64,000 bases of DNA from Megalobrama amblycephala (lineage: Eukaryota; Chordata; Actinopteri; Cypriniformes; Xenocyprididae), in contig NC_063051.1 of NCBI RefSeq assembly GCF_018812025.1, positions 5,581,896 to 5,645,895 of the forward strand. The letters are read 5' to 3'. Position 1 is the first letter of the stretch. Each line of letters starts with the position of its first letter. Position numbers and translations under genes: made by a program. The notes beneath the pieces were generated by a model. That model was given only the letters and a program-made list of their open reading frames with translations. It was not told where the DNA came from and made no database searches. Positions 38,645-49,440 of the stretch are shown piece by piece.

Positions 38645-39181
38645 AAAAGAAGCTTAAAGTTTATCTCTCACTTTGTCTCCTGCAAGCAATACAAGCTCTC
38701 AAACCAGAAAGCATTTTTCAGTAAATGGAATTAAATGGATTTAGAAAATGGTTATGATTTCTGCTGCCTTTTTCCCCATTTTATTGCTTGTTTAAATAAT
38801 GTTTTGAATTTTTTAAGCTGCTTATATTCACCACAACCAATGATGTGCTGACACCTCTTGTCGCTAAAAAGCATTTTTCTGTTATTTTGAAGCTGAAATA
38901 TGTGTAGATGTTCTCTGGTTTGGGGAGAAAATGCTCACTCTTGCTGCTTGTCAGATGACCTTTAGAGCTTTTTATGGCTGCTGCACTAAGTTAGTTAGTC
39001 TCAATACTACTTCCTCTGTTTTTACCTTCCCTTTTCAAAATTTGCTACACCAGTTGGGCAGAGATCCAGCAGGGTGAAGTGCAATACTTAATGAGTTTTC
39101 TTTTCACAGAGCCAGCAAACATGCACAAACCAACAACATCTAAAGTGATATAAAGTACAAGTGTAATTAGCTGAGGCTGTA
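38645..39181 (+). repeat. direct duplication, copy 2
   Basis: Matches 35178..35745 through AAGCAATACAAGCT, TTTTTCAGTAAATGGAATT, GATGTGCTGACACC, TTGTCGCTAA, GATGTTCTCTGGTTTGGGG, GACCTTTAGAGCTTTTTATG and ATGCACAAACCAACAACA. It carries several deletions relative to copy 1. Confidence 0.88.
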
Positions 39182-39231
39182 ATGGAGAAGGACAGACCAT
39201 CTAAATACAGTAAAGGAGCAATTTAGTTAAA

Positions 39232-39859
39232 AGTTAAAACTTCGATTAAAAGTAATGCATTATAATATTGCGTTACTCCCTAAAAAAGTTACTAATTGCA
39301 TTACTTAGTTACTTTTTATGGAAAGTAATGTTACGTTACTTTTGCATTACTTTTTCTCATCTGGATTGGGCTGTTTGTTTGTTTGTTTTTATAACAACAA
39401 AAAAGTTTTATTTTTGGCAAATGTTAAAGGTCCTTTCACACCAAAAGTGAAATGAATAAGCCTCAGGCTGAAGGAAATGTAAATTCACGCCTGTACAGTA
39501 GAGGGCGCAGCTCAAACCAACAAGCCTTTCAGCTGTGCTGTTATTCTAGAATACAGAATACGACACCGGAGAAGAAGTAAATGAGTAAATGTATGCTCAC
39601 ATTTAGTATAGAACTAGTCTAGAATAACCATTACGTTTACACAGTGCACACAACGCCTCTGCACTCCCGATTTCTCTCAGCATGGGGGGTAGGAGCAGTG
39701 TCAGCCAGTAAATGGGAAAACAAAGTAACTTGTTTGAAAAAGTAACTCAGATATTTTGTTGTAAATTGAAAAAAGTAATGCATTACTCTACTAGTTACTT
39801 GAAAAAGTATTCTGATCACATAACTCTCGTTACTTGTAATGTGTCAACCCCAACACTGC
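39232..39859 (-). mobile_element. hAT-type repeat of the AAAGTAATGCATTAC family
   Basis: The right boundary reads CAACCCCAACACTG, the complement of the usual CAGTGTTGGGG end. Repeated GTAATGCATTAC and AAAGTTACT motifs lie at both sides. The left end is missing or degraded. A separate stretch at about 39430..39560 (AAGGTCCTTTCACACCAAAAG, GTAGAGGGCGCAGC) may be an internal insertion. Confidence 0.6.
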
Positions 39860-40484
39860 ATGTATATACATATATGAATATTTGACATTATTTTTGCATC
39901 TGATCATGTTAACACTTTGAGTGACAGATTTTGTGAAAATGTGGAAGCGTTAAAATGTAAATTAATGCTTATGAATATGTTTAATAGATTGATCCCGTAT
40001 AGTTTATTGGTACATAAAGATTTATTTTCTAACTTTGCCTATTTGGTTCCATGTTTGAATCCCAGAAAATGGTGCTGTTATCCGAGCAGGTTGCGTGAGC
40101 ATTCTCAGTGTGTCACGTCACATGAGGAGCCTCAAATCACAACTGAGAGGCGCTTACCACACGTCTAATTGCCCGAGCGTTTTCCGTTACAACTGCGCTG
40201 CCATAGCGAAGGTTAAAAACAGACCACAGAGGTGATGGAAAGCAATGAACGCGTGTCTTCAAACCGTTGTTCTATATCAATCAACGGCGATTCCATTACA
40301 GTTGCCGTGGTGTTAGTTGAATTAATTGATATGTTTTGTCTGCTTGTGGTTTGACTCTCTAATGCCTTACCAATGCTGGCCCGCTCAGTGCCACCAGCTA
40401 ATAGCTTGTTTTGCAAGCAGGTTGGGTGTCTGTAAGTGGAGCGTGCTGATCGCTCTCTTTCTCTCCCTCTCTCTCTGTCTGTAG

Positions 40485-40614
40485 GCAACACGCTGCGGAG
40501 CCCAGTGTTCTCCAAGCAGCCAGGCAGCATTGTGTTTCCAGTAGACTCCATGGAGAAGAACAGAGAGGTGGTTTTCAGCTGTGAGGCGCAAGGTGACCCT
40601 CCTCCTTTTTACAG
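40485..40614 (+). CDS. contactin coding exon 2: start of Ig domain 1
   Basis: A 130-nt exon bounded by acceptor CTGTCTGTAG and donor GTGAGC. It enters in phase 1 and leaves in phase 2. It encodes the mature N-terminus and the first half of Ig-like C2 domain 1: a PVF...P...FPVDS stretch typical of contactins, then the B-strand cysteine in VVFSCEAQG, then GDPPPFYR, whose arginine is split with the next exon. The matching second cysteine is in the exon at 51446, and contactins normally split each Ig domain over two exons. Known family role: Ig domains 1-4 form the horseshoe used in cis and trans binding, for example with receptor phosphatases for CNTN3-6. That role is inferred from the family and is not visible here. 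Confidence 0.92.
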
Positions 40615-41572
40615 GTGAGCTGACTGCCAACTTGCCACCGCAAAAACACTGTTGTTTGGTCATCTGCATCACTGCTTCAGTAAATTGTACCTCAGTCCCT
40701 TTTTATCGATTTCAAAAATGCACATGCTCTTTTGTGCCAGTGCACATTGGCATCAATAGCACCATGTGCGACATAACATGATAAGCGCTAATTTTTTTTC
40801 TTGAGATTTTTTTTGTCCTAATCACTTTGTTTCTATTTCTGCAGCATTGCACTGGGTAGCCTCGCCCAAAGAGAAATCTCATTTTTCCCATTATCGCTGT
40901 ACATTAAACATCAAACATCTGATTTACTTGAGTGACTTTTTTTTGAAAAATAGTGACTGTTTTCTGATAGGTTTCCGGAACGCTCCCCACATCTCTCATT
41001 GGTCGGACAAACAAATAGTCCCTCCCCAAACTCACCCCATTGGGTGAGCCAATGTTCCTGTGTAGGATTTTTCATAGATTAGAATGTTTCAGTAAAAAGT
41101 ATGTAGGTAAATATTGCTGTTTATTGCTATGTATTGGTGCATATAAAGGAAAATGAGTAAATAAAAATATACAGTGCATCCGGAAAGTATTCACAGCGCT
41201 TCACTTTTTCCACATTTTTGTTATGTTACAGCCTTATTCCAGAAGGGATTAAATTAATTATTTTCCTCAAAATTCTACAAACAATACACCATAATGACAA
41301 TGTGAATGAAGTTTATTTGAAATCTTTGCAAATTTATTAAAAATAAAAAATGAAAAACTCACATGTACATAAGTATTCACAGCCTTTGCCATGACACTCA
41401 AAATTGAGCTCAGGTACATCCTGTTTCCACTGATCATCCTTTAGATGTTTGTACAATTTGATTGGAGTCCACCTGTGGTAAATTCAGTTGATTGGACATG
41501 ATTTGGAAAGGCACACATCTGGCTATATAAGGTCCCACAGTTAACAGTGCATGTCAGAGCACAAACCAAGCC

Positions 41573-42490
41573 ATGATGTCCAAGGAATTGTCTGCAGACA
41601 TCTGAGACAGGATTTCTGCAGCATTGAAGGTCCCAATGAACACAGTTGCCTCCATTGTCTGTAAATGGAAGAAGTTTGGAACCACCAGGACTCTTCCTAG
41701 AGTGGGCCGCCCGGCCAAACTGAACAATCTGGGGAGAAGGGCCTTAGTCAGGGAGGTGACCAAGAACCCGATGGTCACTCTGACAGAGCTCCAGTGTTTC
41801 TCTGTGGAGAGAGGAGAAACTTCCAGAAGAACAAACATCTCTGTAGCACTCCACCTATCAGGCCTGTATGGTAGAGTGGCCAGATGGAAGTCACTTCTCA
41901 GTAAAAGGCATATGACAGCCCACCTGAGGGACTCTCAGACCATGAGAAACAATTCTCTAGTGTGATGAAATAAAAATTGAATTCTTTGGTCTGAATAGCA
42001 AGCGCCATGTCTGGTGGAAACCAGGCACCGCTCATAACCTGGCCAATACCATTCCTACAGTGAAGCATGGTGGTGGCAGTATCATGCTGTAGGGATGTTT
42101 TTCAGCGGCAGGAACTGATCGAGGGAAAGATGAATGCAGCAATGTACAGAGACATCCTTGATGAAGACCTGCTCCAGAGCGTACTGGACATTAGACTGGG
42201 GCGAGACTTCATCTTCCAACAGGACAACAAAGGAGTGGCTACGGGACAACTCTGTGAGTGTCCTTGAGTGGCCCAGCCAGAGCCCAGACTTGAACCCGTT
42301 TGAACATCTCTGGAGAGTTCTGAAAATGGCTATGCACCGACGCTCCCCATCCAACCTGATGGAGCGTGAGAGGTCCTGCAAAGAAGAATGGGAGAAACTG
42401 CCCAAAAATAGGTGTGCCAAGCTTGTAGCATCATACTCAAAAAGACTTGAGGCTGTAATTGGTGCCAAAGGTTCTTCAACAAAGTATTGA
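41573..42490 (+). pseudogene. Tc1-like transposase, broken (outer element)
   Basis: The family encodes a DNA cut-and-paste enzyme with two N-terminal helix-turn-helix domains and a DD34E catalytic core. The ATG at 41573/41576 fits the family start (MSKELS), but a TGA stops the frame within about ten codons. The HTH region then reads NTVASIVCKWKKFGTTRTLP and GRPAKLNN. Catalytic residues can still be placed in shifting frames: the DE of the first Asp at 41964, the Asp of FIFQQDN at 42223 and the Glu of DLNPFEHLW at 42302. Asp-2 to Glu is only about 26 codons instead of 34, because about 25 nt after QQDN are lost. A TAG also interrupts IML/GCF near 42090. The C-terminus is intact, ending SSTKY-stop at 42490. 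Clearly dead. Confidence 0.9.
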
Positions 42491-42510
42491 GCAAAGGCTG
42501 TAAGTACTTA

Positions 42511-43535
42511 CAGGTGCATCTCAATAAATTGTGGAAAAGTCGTGGAAAAGTTCATTTATTTCAGTAATTCAACTCAAATTGTGGAACTCATGTATTAAAT
42601 AAATTCAAAGCACACAGACTGTAAGTACTTTAAGTCTTTGGTTCTTTTAATTGTGATGATTTTGGCTCACAATTAACAAAAACCCACCAATCTCAATAAA
42701 TTAGAATACCTCATAAGATCAATAAAAAAAAAAAGGATATTTTAAATAGAAATGTCAGGCTTCTGAAAAGTATGTACATTTCTATGCACTCAATACTTGG
42801 TTGGGCCTCCTTTTGCATGAATTACTGCATCAATGCAGCGTGGCATGTGGCACTGCTCAGGTGTAATGGAAGCCCTGGTTGCTTTGATAGCGGCCTTCAG
42901 GTCATCTGCATTGTTGGGTCTGGCGTCTCATCTTCTTCCTCTTGACAATACCCCATAGATTCTCTATGGGGTTCAGGTCAGGCGAGTTTGCTGGCCAATC
43001 AAGCACAGTAACACCATGGTCATTGAACCAGCTTTTGGTACCTTTGGCAGTGTGAGCAGGTGCCAAATCCTGCTGGAAAATGAAATTGGCATCTCCAAAA
43101 AGCTTGTCGGCAGAAGGAAGCATGAAGTGCTCTAACATTTCCTGGTATATGGCTGCGTTGACTGTGGACTTCAGAAAACACAGTGGACCAACACCAACAG
43201 ATGACATGGCAGCCCAAATCATCACTGACTGTGGAAACTTCACACTGGACTTCAAGCAACATGGTTTCTGTGCCTCTCCACTCTTCCTCCAGACTCTGGG
43301 ACCTTATACCCTGAGAATGGTAATTTAATAGAACTTGAAATTAAATATTCTAATAATTTGAGATACTGATTTTTTGATTTTGATGAGCAGCAAGCTGTAA
43401 TCATCAACATGAAAACAAAAGTCTGGAAATATTTTACTTTGTCTAATAAATCTAGAATATATTTGTTTTACTTTTTGAATTAAATTACGAAAAAAAAAAA
43501 ACTTTATGATATTCTAATTTATTGAGATGCACCTG
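42511..43535 (-). mobile_element. Tc1-like transposon (inner), internally deleted
   Basis: CAGGTGCATCTCAATAAATT at 42511 is mirrored by AATTTATTGAGATGCACCTG ending at 43535. TA flanks both sides (42509..42510 and 43536..43537), the Tc1/mariner target duplication. At 1025 bp it is shorter than a full element and lacks the N-terminal half of its gene. It inserted 18 bp after the stop codon of the outer transposase, in the opposite orientation, so it is younger than the outer element. Confidence 0.92.
42790..43315 (-). pseudogene. Tc1-like transposase, C-terminal half (inner element)
   Basis: The frame reads GPRVWRKSGEAQKP, then VMIWAAMSSVGVGPLCF, then the second catalytic Asp in FIFQQDLAPAHT and SPDLNPIENLWG with the catalytic Glu. 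A one-base frameshift near 42925 separates GIVKRKKMR from DARPNNADDLKAAI. The second frame stays open to GGPTKY and a TGA at 42790..42792. The HTH domains and the first catalytic Asp are absent. Upstream of about 43318 the sequence leaves the gene, marking the deletion junction. It cannot make an active enzyme. Confidence 0.88.
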
Positions 43536-43899
43536 TATGTACAATTGTGTTTTTTTTTTTGTTGTTGTTGTTGTTTTTTTAATAAATTTGCAAAGATTTC
43601 AAACAAGCTTCTTTCATGTTGTCATTATGGTGTATTGTTTGTAGAATTTTGAGGAAAATAATGAATTTAATTCCTTTTGGAATAAGGAAAAAATTGAAGC
43701 GCTGTGAATGAAACTAACATTTTTATTTTTTTTAAATTAAAAATTCATTTAGTGGAAAAGATATGGAAACATGCTTTGATTATTTGTAATTAGATTCTTT
43801 AGTTTTACATTTAGCTCTTACATTCAATGAATTATTGAATCTACTTGACATTTTTTAACTGTTTTCAAACAGTTACAGTACATAATTATTGTGATATAT

Positions 43900-44115
43900 A
43901 CAAATGTTCAAAAGTTTGTGGTGGGTAATATTTGTTTTTAATGTTTTTAAAAGAAGTCTATTATGCTCACCAAGGCTGCATTTATTCTATTCTAAGTCTA
44001 TTTGAATATATTTTAAAATGTAATTTATTCCTGTGATGGCAAAGCAGAATTTTCAGCAGCTATTACTACATTCTTCAGTGTCACATGATCCTGCAGATCT
44101 AAAACTTTTGAGTGG
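43900..44115. repeat. CACCAAGGCTGCATTTATT cyprinid repeat, copy 1
   Basis: GCTCACCAAGGCTGCATTTA, AAATGTAATTTATTCCTGTG, GCAAAGCAGAATTTTCAGCA, CAGTGTCACATGATCCTGCAG. An abundant carp/zebrafish repeat. The right edge runs into ACTTTTGAGTGGTAGTGTA. Confidence 0.7.
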
Positions 44116-44682
44116 TAGTGTATTTTTGAGCCGTTTTCAAGCAAAAGCATAATTATTGAGATAAGTATTTAGAAACATTGTCAAAAGACTGAAAAATATT
44201 GAGAATTTTAGCTGTATATTGGCCTTTTCATTCTCCCTCACATATTATGATTTATTTATTTATAGTTAAGTATGTTCTTAAGTATGCTAATGTAGCGACT
44301 GGCCTCTAATGAACGTGTTCCCCTGACACTGTTCAGAAGTGCTGTAGAAAGACGGATCCATGTGCTGTTCCAGAATTGATCAAGCTTAATGGAAAAGCTA
44401 ATCAGTAGCTTCCTCTTTCCTGTCAGGAAGGTTGAATCATGGAGCCTTTTGATGAATGTCCTTCTTTCAACAGCTCTAGTGTCCATCACTTTCAAAGTGC
44501 ATTAAGTTCAACCTCCTGAACTACTCCCATCCTTCCCCAGTGCCTGTGTGCTATATTCCAAGTTAGGGTTTTGGGTTGCAGCAGTTCTCTAGTTAATTGC
44601 TCACAGGAGGGGAACATTTTCATGAATAATGGCTTAAACTTCACTCCTTTCTACATAGATGATTTTAAATATAGTGCTCAAG

Positions 44683-44684
<2 letters not shown>

Positions 44685-44721
<37 letters not shown>
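44685..44721. repeat. (TA)n microsatellite
   Basis: About 18 TA units. Confidence 0.95.
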
Positions 44722-44723
<2 letters not shown>

Positions 44724-44811
44724 AGGACCACTTTTATGATAGCTCGCTTGACAGCTCCTAAATCATTGTAAATGTAATTGTTTGGACATTTTTTTTTTTA
44801 TTATTTTTTTT

Positions 44812-44886
44812 TATGTTCCACAAAGTCATACAGGTTTGGAATGACACAATGTTGATTAAATGATGGCAGAATTTTATGTTTTTACT
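44812..44886. mobile_element. right-end fragment of the TAGTTCACCC MITE
   Basis: AAAGTCATACAGGTTTGGAAT, then AAATGATGGCAGAATTTTATG. The final GGGTGAACTA end is lost. Confidence 0.6.
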
Positions 44887-45699
44887 TAAGCTATTCTGTT
44901 AAGCCCGTGCACAAGCCCGGAGGATAATCAAAGCTGTGAATGTAGCTTTTGAGCTAAGGCATCTGGTGTGTGTCTACCTTCTTGAAGAAGGTTTTAGTAA
45001 AGAACGTGTTACACAGAAAGACTTAAAGTGTGCAACATATCCTAAAACTGCCTCCTGTCTCCTGAGCCAGATGGTGTTGTATAGCACTACGTAATGTCTG
45101 GTTGAGCATGAGCACGTAAAGCATGTGCTCAGCAAATGGAGCGTCTGGTTAAAGCTGTCACTGCCGTGAGGTGTTTGATGTTGTGATCCTATGTTATCAT
45201 ACTTCAGTACTATTATTTTTATGTCAAACTACACTTTAAAGTGAAAAAGTGCATTTCTACCTGAACTGACCTATATTACATACTTTTGTTGGTGTAACTT
45301 AGTGCAGTCAGGTTGATTTGGTCATACAGAATAATATTTTGACATTATCACAAAATAAACCCTAACAGGGTGAGCGCGGTACATTATTTTTGTTTATTAT
45401 ATGGATATGCATAAATAAATGGACATAACATATTTATCTGAGTTGCAATTACTTTATTATGTGAGAAGAAAAAGTTGAAACTCTCTGTAATGTAGGAAAT
45501 CACTTGCCTAAATAGTCAATTGTACAGTTTACTACTACACAAATATAATAGCATGATTTGATTGACCAATCAGAATCAATTACTGCAGGGAGCCGTGTAA
45601 CAAAACCAGCTCTTTTTTTTTAATCAGTCTTAAGTTAGATATTAGCACTGCCACATAACTATTGGAATCACATATTGTCCATGTAGTTGTAGTATGTAT

Positions 45700-45965
45700 A
45701 AAATTCAACATTGATAATAATAATAAATGTTTCTTGAGCACCAAATCAGCATATTAGAATGATTTCTGAAGGATCATGTGACACTGAAGACTGGAGTAAT
45801 GATGCAGAAAATTCAGCTTTGCATCACAGGAATAAATTACATTTAAAATATATTAAAATTGAAAACAGATATTTTAAATTGTAATAATATTTCACTTTTT
45901 TGCTGTATTTTTGATCAAAGAAATGCAACATTTGTGAGCATAAGAAACAAAAATATTTTAAAAAT
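45700..45965. repeat. CACCAAGGCTGCATTTATT cyprinid repeat, copy 2 (inverted)
   Basis: TTTCTTGAGCACCAAATCAGC, AGGATCATGTGACACTGAAG, TTCAGCTTTGCATCACAGG, AATAAATTACATTTAAAATA. It is the complement of the copy at 43900 and extends further. Confidence 0.7.
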
Positions 45966-47679
45966 GTTACTAAACTAACCTTGAACAGAATGTGGGCAAT
46001 TTTAAGTTTTTTTTTTTTTGTTTTTTTTTGGAAACCTCTAACTGGTACTATATGTTGTGCGAAACATCACCTGGCATGGAAATTGTGATTTTTCAAGCCT
46101 GGCTTGTGTCATTTCCTGATCTCATTGACCCATCTTCTCCCAATAGTTCCTCTCCACTCTTTTACTATCCGTTAACTATCATTAAAATACCAAGAATAAA
46201 ACCGAAAAAAGCCATGTTATATCATTGCTTATTGAAAAGCCCTGTTAACCTTCCTTGGTCTGCCGCTTTGTAACACCTATTCCTTGTGGAGAAGGTTGAA
46301 GAGGCGGTATAATTGAAGTTTAACAACTTATTGTAAATTATACTGCTAGGTTCTCTTCATCTGAGACGACAGCTGCTCCTTATACTTCAGACGTCCCACC
46401 TTCTCTCTCTGTAGCTTCTCATTCTAATTCACTTCTCCTCTTTACCTCACTTCAAGAAGCTTAGCTTAAGACATGAAGGAGACTAGAGAATGCTACAGAG
46501 TATCCTTGCATCACCTCGTCGTGAAGTTGAGGGAGAATCGTCAATCAAAGGATAGCCCGTAGCCATAGTTACAGCAGCAGATGGGAAGTGGCCGTTTTTT
46601 TAGCGGTTACACAAAGTTTCTTGACATGCTGTCATATAGCAGCATTCTCATTTGTATGCTGATAATTGATCTTTTGAAATGAAGTTGTTACATTTTTCGG
46701 GAGAATGCGGCGGTATTTCTGGCCCCCATGATGAAACAAGAACGAAGCATTGGCGTAGTGTGAAAATGCAAATGTGTCACAAAAACTTGGAGATAAAGAG
46801 AAATAACACAGGCTGTCTGTGACACGAACTGGATGTTTTGTCACCCAAGATGGGAAGTGTAGGTGGTGAAATCTCAATTTCTTCCAGGGACAGGGGGTTA
46901 GTAATAACTGATGACATCCATTCGTACCCTTCTTGTTTCAATGCGATGCTACGTTATATAATTGGATGTCTTAGATGCGACATTTCAACCAACGAGTTTG
47001 ATTTCGCATGATGTTGTCATTATTCTTAATTGCGAGTGTGCTTTTACCCTTCACAAATCGCCAAATCAGGAATCTCAAACAAACAAGAAACTCATTTTAT
47101 TGTCAAAAACCACTCGTCCCTTTTTCTTTTCATCAGCCTCACTAAGATCAAACAGAGCAGAAAAGGGCGCTTGGAAACTAGCAGGAAAGAGAAATCATCT
47201 TATTATTGAGCCTGAGATTTGGAAACTCGCCACTCCTATCAATTACTGGCATCTCTAAAGACTGTGCAGTATCGCTCACTGTGGGCTACAAATATGAAAT
47301 ATTTATTGCTTTTTTGTCTTTTGAAAACACTCGACGTGTCGGGAATGTGCGGGTGTCTTTGATTTAGAGGTACTAGATTCAAATTAGACTCGAGAGCAGA
47401 AGTCCTGAAAGAAGCAATGTAGGGCTACACCCATATTATTTCTGAGCTTTGCATAGACACGCAGTCGCTTCCTGGTGTGAAGAGTCTGTGTGTTTGCAAA
47501 TGACCCTCCTCTCAGGGGGCATTAGGGAGATTCTGTTTTTGTTTAGGAAAATAAGATGCATCTGTATACAAATGTGAAACAGACAAAGAAAACAAGATGT
47601 TGTACTGCAAACACCATTTAGGAAAGCACGGTGTGAATGTACCGCATGCTGAACTGGGAGACATAACATAAGCTTTCTT

Positions 47680-47961
47680 GCTAGGGATGAAAACTCTGTC
47701 ATCATTTACCCACTCTAATGTCGTTCCAAACTATTATGCATTTTAGTCTGCTGAACACAAAAGAAGATATTCTGAAGAATGTATTCTGAAGCAGTTTTTT
47801 TGTCCATACAATGGAAGCCAATGGGAACCCAAACTGTTTAGTTACCGATATTCTTCAAAATATCTTTATCTTTATGTTCCACAGAAGAAAGAAAGTCATA
47901 CAGGTTTAGAACATCGTGGGGGTGATTAAATGACGAGTTTTTAGGTGGACTATCCCTTTAA
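47680..47961. mobile_element. TAGTTCACCC-family MITE copy
   Basis: GAAAACTCTGTCATCATTTAC, CTAATGTCGTTCCAAAC, an internal inverted AAGAAGATATTCTGAAGAA and TTCTTCAAAATATCTT pair, then GTCATACAGGTTTAGAACA and a right end, GGTGGACTATCCCTTTAA. Confidence 0.8.
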
Positions 47962-48107
47962 AAAGGAACATAGCTATTGTGAATTCAGTCAAGTTTTATG
48001 GCTTTTAGTCCATGTGTGCTTGGAAGCAAAATGGTTACATAAAATAATGTTATTGCGGAAAATATAGTTGAAACATCTTGTTCACAGGGATGTATACTGG
48101 TTTTTGT

Positions 48108-48288
48108 GCTGTCTACTGCAATATCTGCAGCTGAGATTGGTGGAAGGTGCCCCGCTTTGTGCCTGACAGGCGGTTGAGGACATAACCCTAAACTTGATGC
48201 TAACTCTAACCATACTGAGCCTGTAAGGCTAATCAGCCTGTCAGGCACATAGCAGGGGCACCTTGCGTATATCGCAGACTAGCAAACA
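48108..48288. mobile_element. foldback MITE with GGTGCCCC / GGGGCACC arms
   Basis: AAGGTGCCCCGCTTTGTGCC plus TGACAGG on the left pairs with CCTGTCAGGCACATAGCAGG plus GGCACC on the right. The outer CTACTGCAATATCTGCAG pairs loosely with CGTATATCGCAGACTAGC. Confidence 0.7.
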
Positions 48289-48298
48289 CTGTCTAGTG

Positions 48299-48493
48299 CA
48301 GTGTTTCTCAACCCTGGTCCTGAAGGACCCCCAACACTGCAGGTTTTGTCTTTCTCCCTAATTAAACACACCTGATTCAACTCATCAGCTCATTAGAAGA
48401 AACTCCACTACCTGAAATGAGTGTCTCAGACAGAGGAGACTTTCAAAATGTGCAGTGTTGGGGGTCCTCCAGGACCAGGGTTGAGAAATACTG
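48299..48493. mobile_element. hAT-type MITE with perfect 8-bp target duplication
   Basis: CAGTGTTTCTCAACCCTGG on the left is mirrored by CCAGGGTTGAGAAATACTG on the right. The arms also pair through GGACCCCCAACACTGCA and TGCAGTGTTGGGGGTCC. GTCTAGTG at 48291..48298 is repeated exactly at 48494..48501. 195 bp. Confidence 0.93.
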
Positions 48494-48702
48494 GTCTAGT
48501 GTCTTGAACTGAAGGCTGCTATAAAATATCAGCATTATATCAAAATTAACCCTACATACTTTCTGATTTAGTTCCTGATCTAAATGATCCATCATTAAAA
48601 AGGTAAAAAAAAATTTTTTTCCGAAATTTCGGTCTAAAATTCCGTCACCAAGATTTAAGCCCAATTTATACTTCTGCGTCAAGTGTAGGCAGTAGGTACG
48701 GC

Positions 48703-48890
48703 CAGGGTTGCCAGGTTTTCACAACAAAACTCACCCAATCTGCGTTTTTGGCTGGGTTCCCCTGGTAAAATTAGCATTCCAGGGGCTAAATATCATATTA
48801 TTTGGGGTCGCTTCAACCTGCGGACATGAAAAATAAGCTGCGGCAACAGTGTAAAAGTATCCCAATTTGACTTGGCAACACTGAGTACGA
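48703..48890. mobile_element. small MITE nested in the 48657 element
   Basis: AGGGTTGCCAGGTTTTCACA at the left and TTTGACTTGGCAACACTGAG at the right form diverged inverted ends of a known fish type. The inner CTGGGTTCCCCTGG is also symmetrical. Confidence 0.5.
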
Positions 48891-49338
48891 CGTAGCCTAC
48901 GCTTTGTCGTGTACCCTGCACCATACCCTGACGCGCACCTCCCCAAAAATATAACTAGACATCATGGCGACGCAGACCGCAAGATCTGTGATTTGTCGGC
49001 TTGGTAGCATCGCATTTCCTCCTATGCATTTCCGGCATGTTCTGGCCGGACGAGCAGAGAAAATTCACCCTCCTTTTCCTTCAACCGGTTCACATCTCCT
49101 CCAACGCCTTCTCTCGTTTCTGCATTTTAGTTTTAGTAATTTCACTAAAAGTAACTGTTTTTCAACATCGATGAGCTCCAACTCCAACATGATCCGCTGT
49201 TTCAGTCGCCATTGTTTGTAGTAGCCTAAACTCAAAACAGCGGCAAAGAAACTCAACACAGTGAAATATTTAAACCTCACCACCAACTAGCATTTCGGCT
49301 CTGTAATTGCAGAGAAACGCAGACAGAACGAAGAAGTA

Positions 49339-49440
49339 TAAAGGCAAGGCAAGGCAAGGCAATTTTATTTGTATAGCACATTTCATACACAGTGGTAATT
49401 CAAAGTGCTTTACATAAAAAAGAATAATAAAAATAGAAAT
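49339..49440 (+). repeat. GGCAAGGCAATTTTATTTGTATAGCACA repeat
   Basis: A GGCAA pentamer run, then TTTTATTTGTATAGCACATT, TTCAAAGTGCTTTACATAAA and an A-rich tail. This looks like the 3' end of a non-LTR retroelement or SINE common in fish. Confidence 0.6.

Larger units (their letters stand above)
41172..43709 (+). mobile_element. Tc1-like transposon (outer), interrupted and right-truncated
   Basis: The left end is CAGTGCATCCGGAAAGTATTC after TA at 41170..41171. This is the start of a well-known fish Tc1 family. The right inverted terminal region is recognisable (GTCATTATGGTGTATTGTTTG, GAAGCGCTGTGAAT), but the final about 20 bp that should mirror the left end are gone at about 43709. A second transposon sits at 42511..43535. 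Without it the element would be about 1.5 kb, the normal Tc1 size. Confidence 0.9.
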
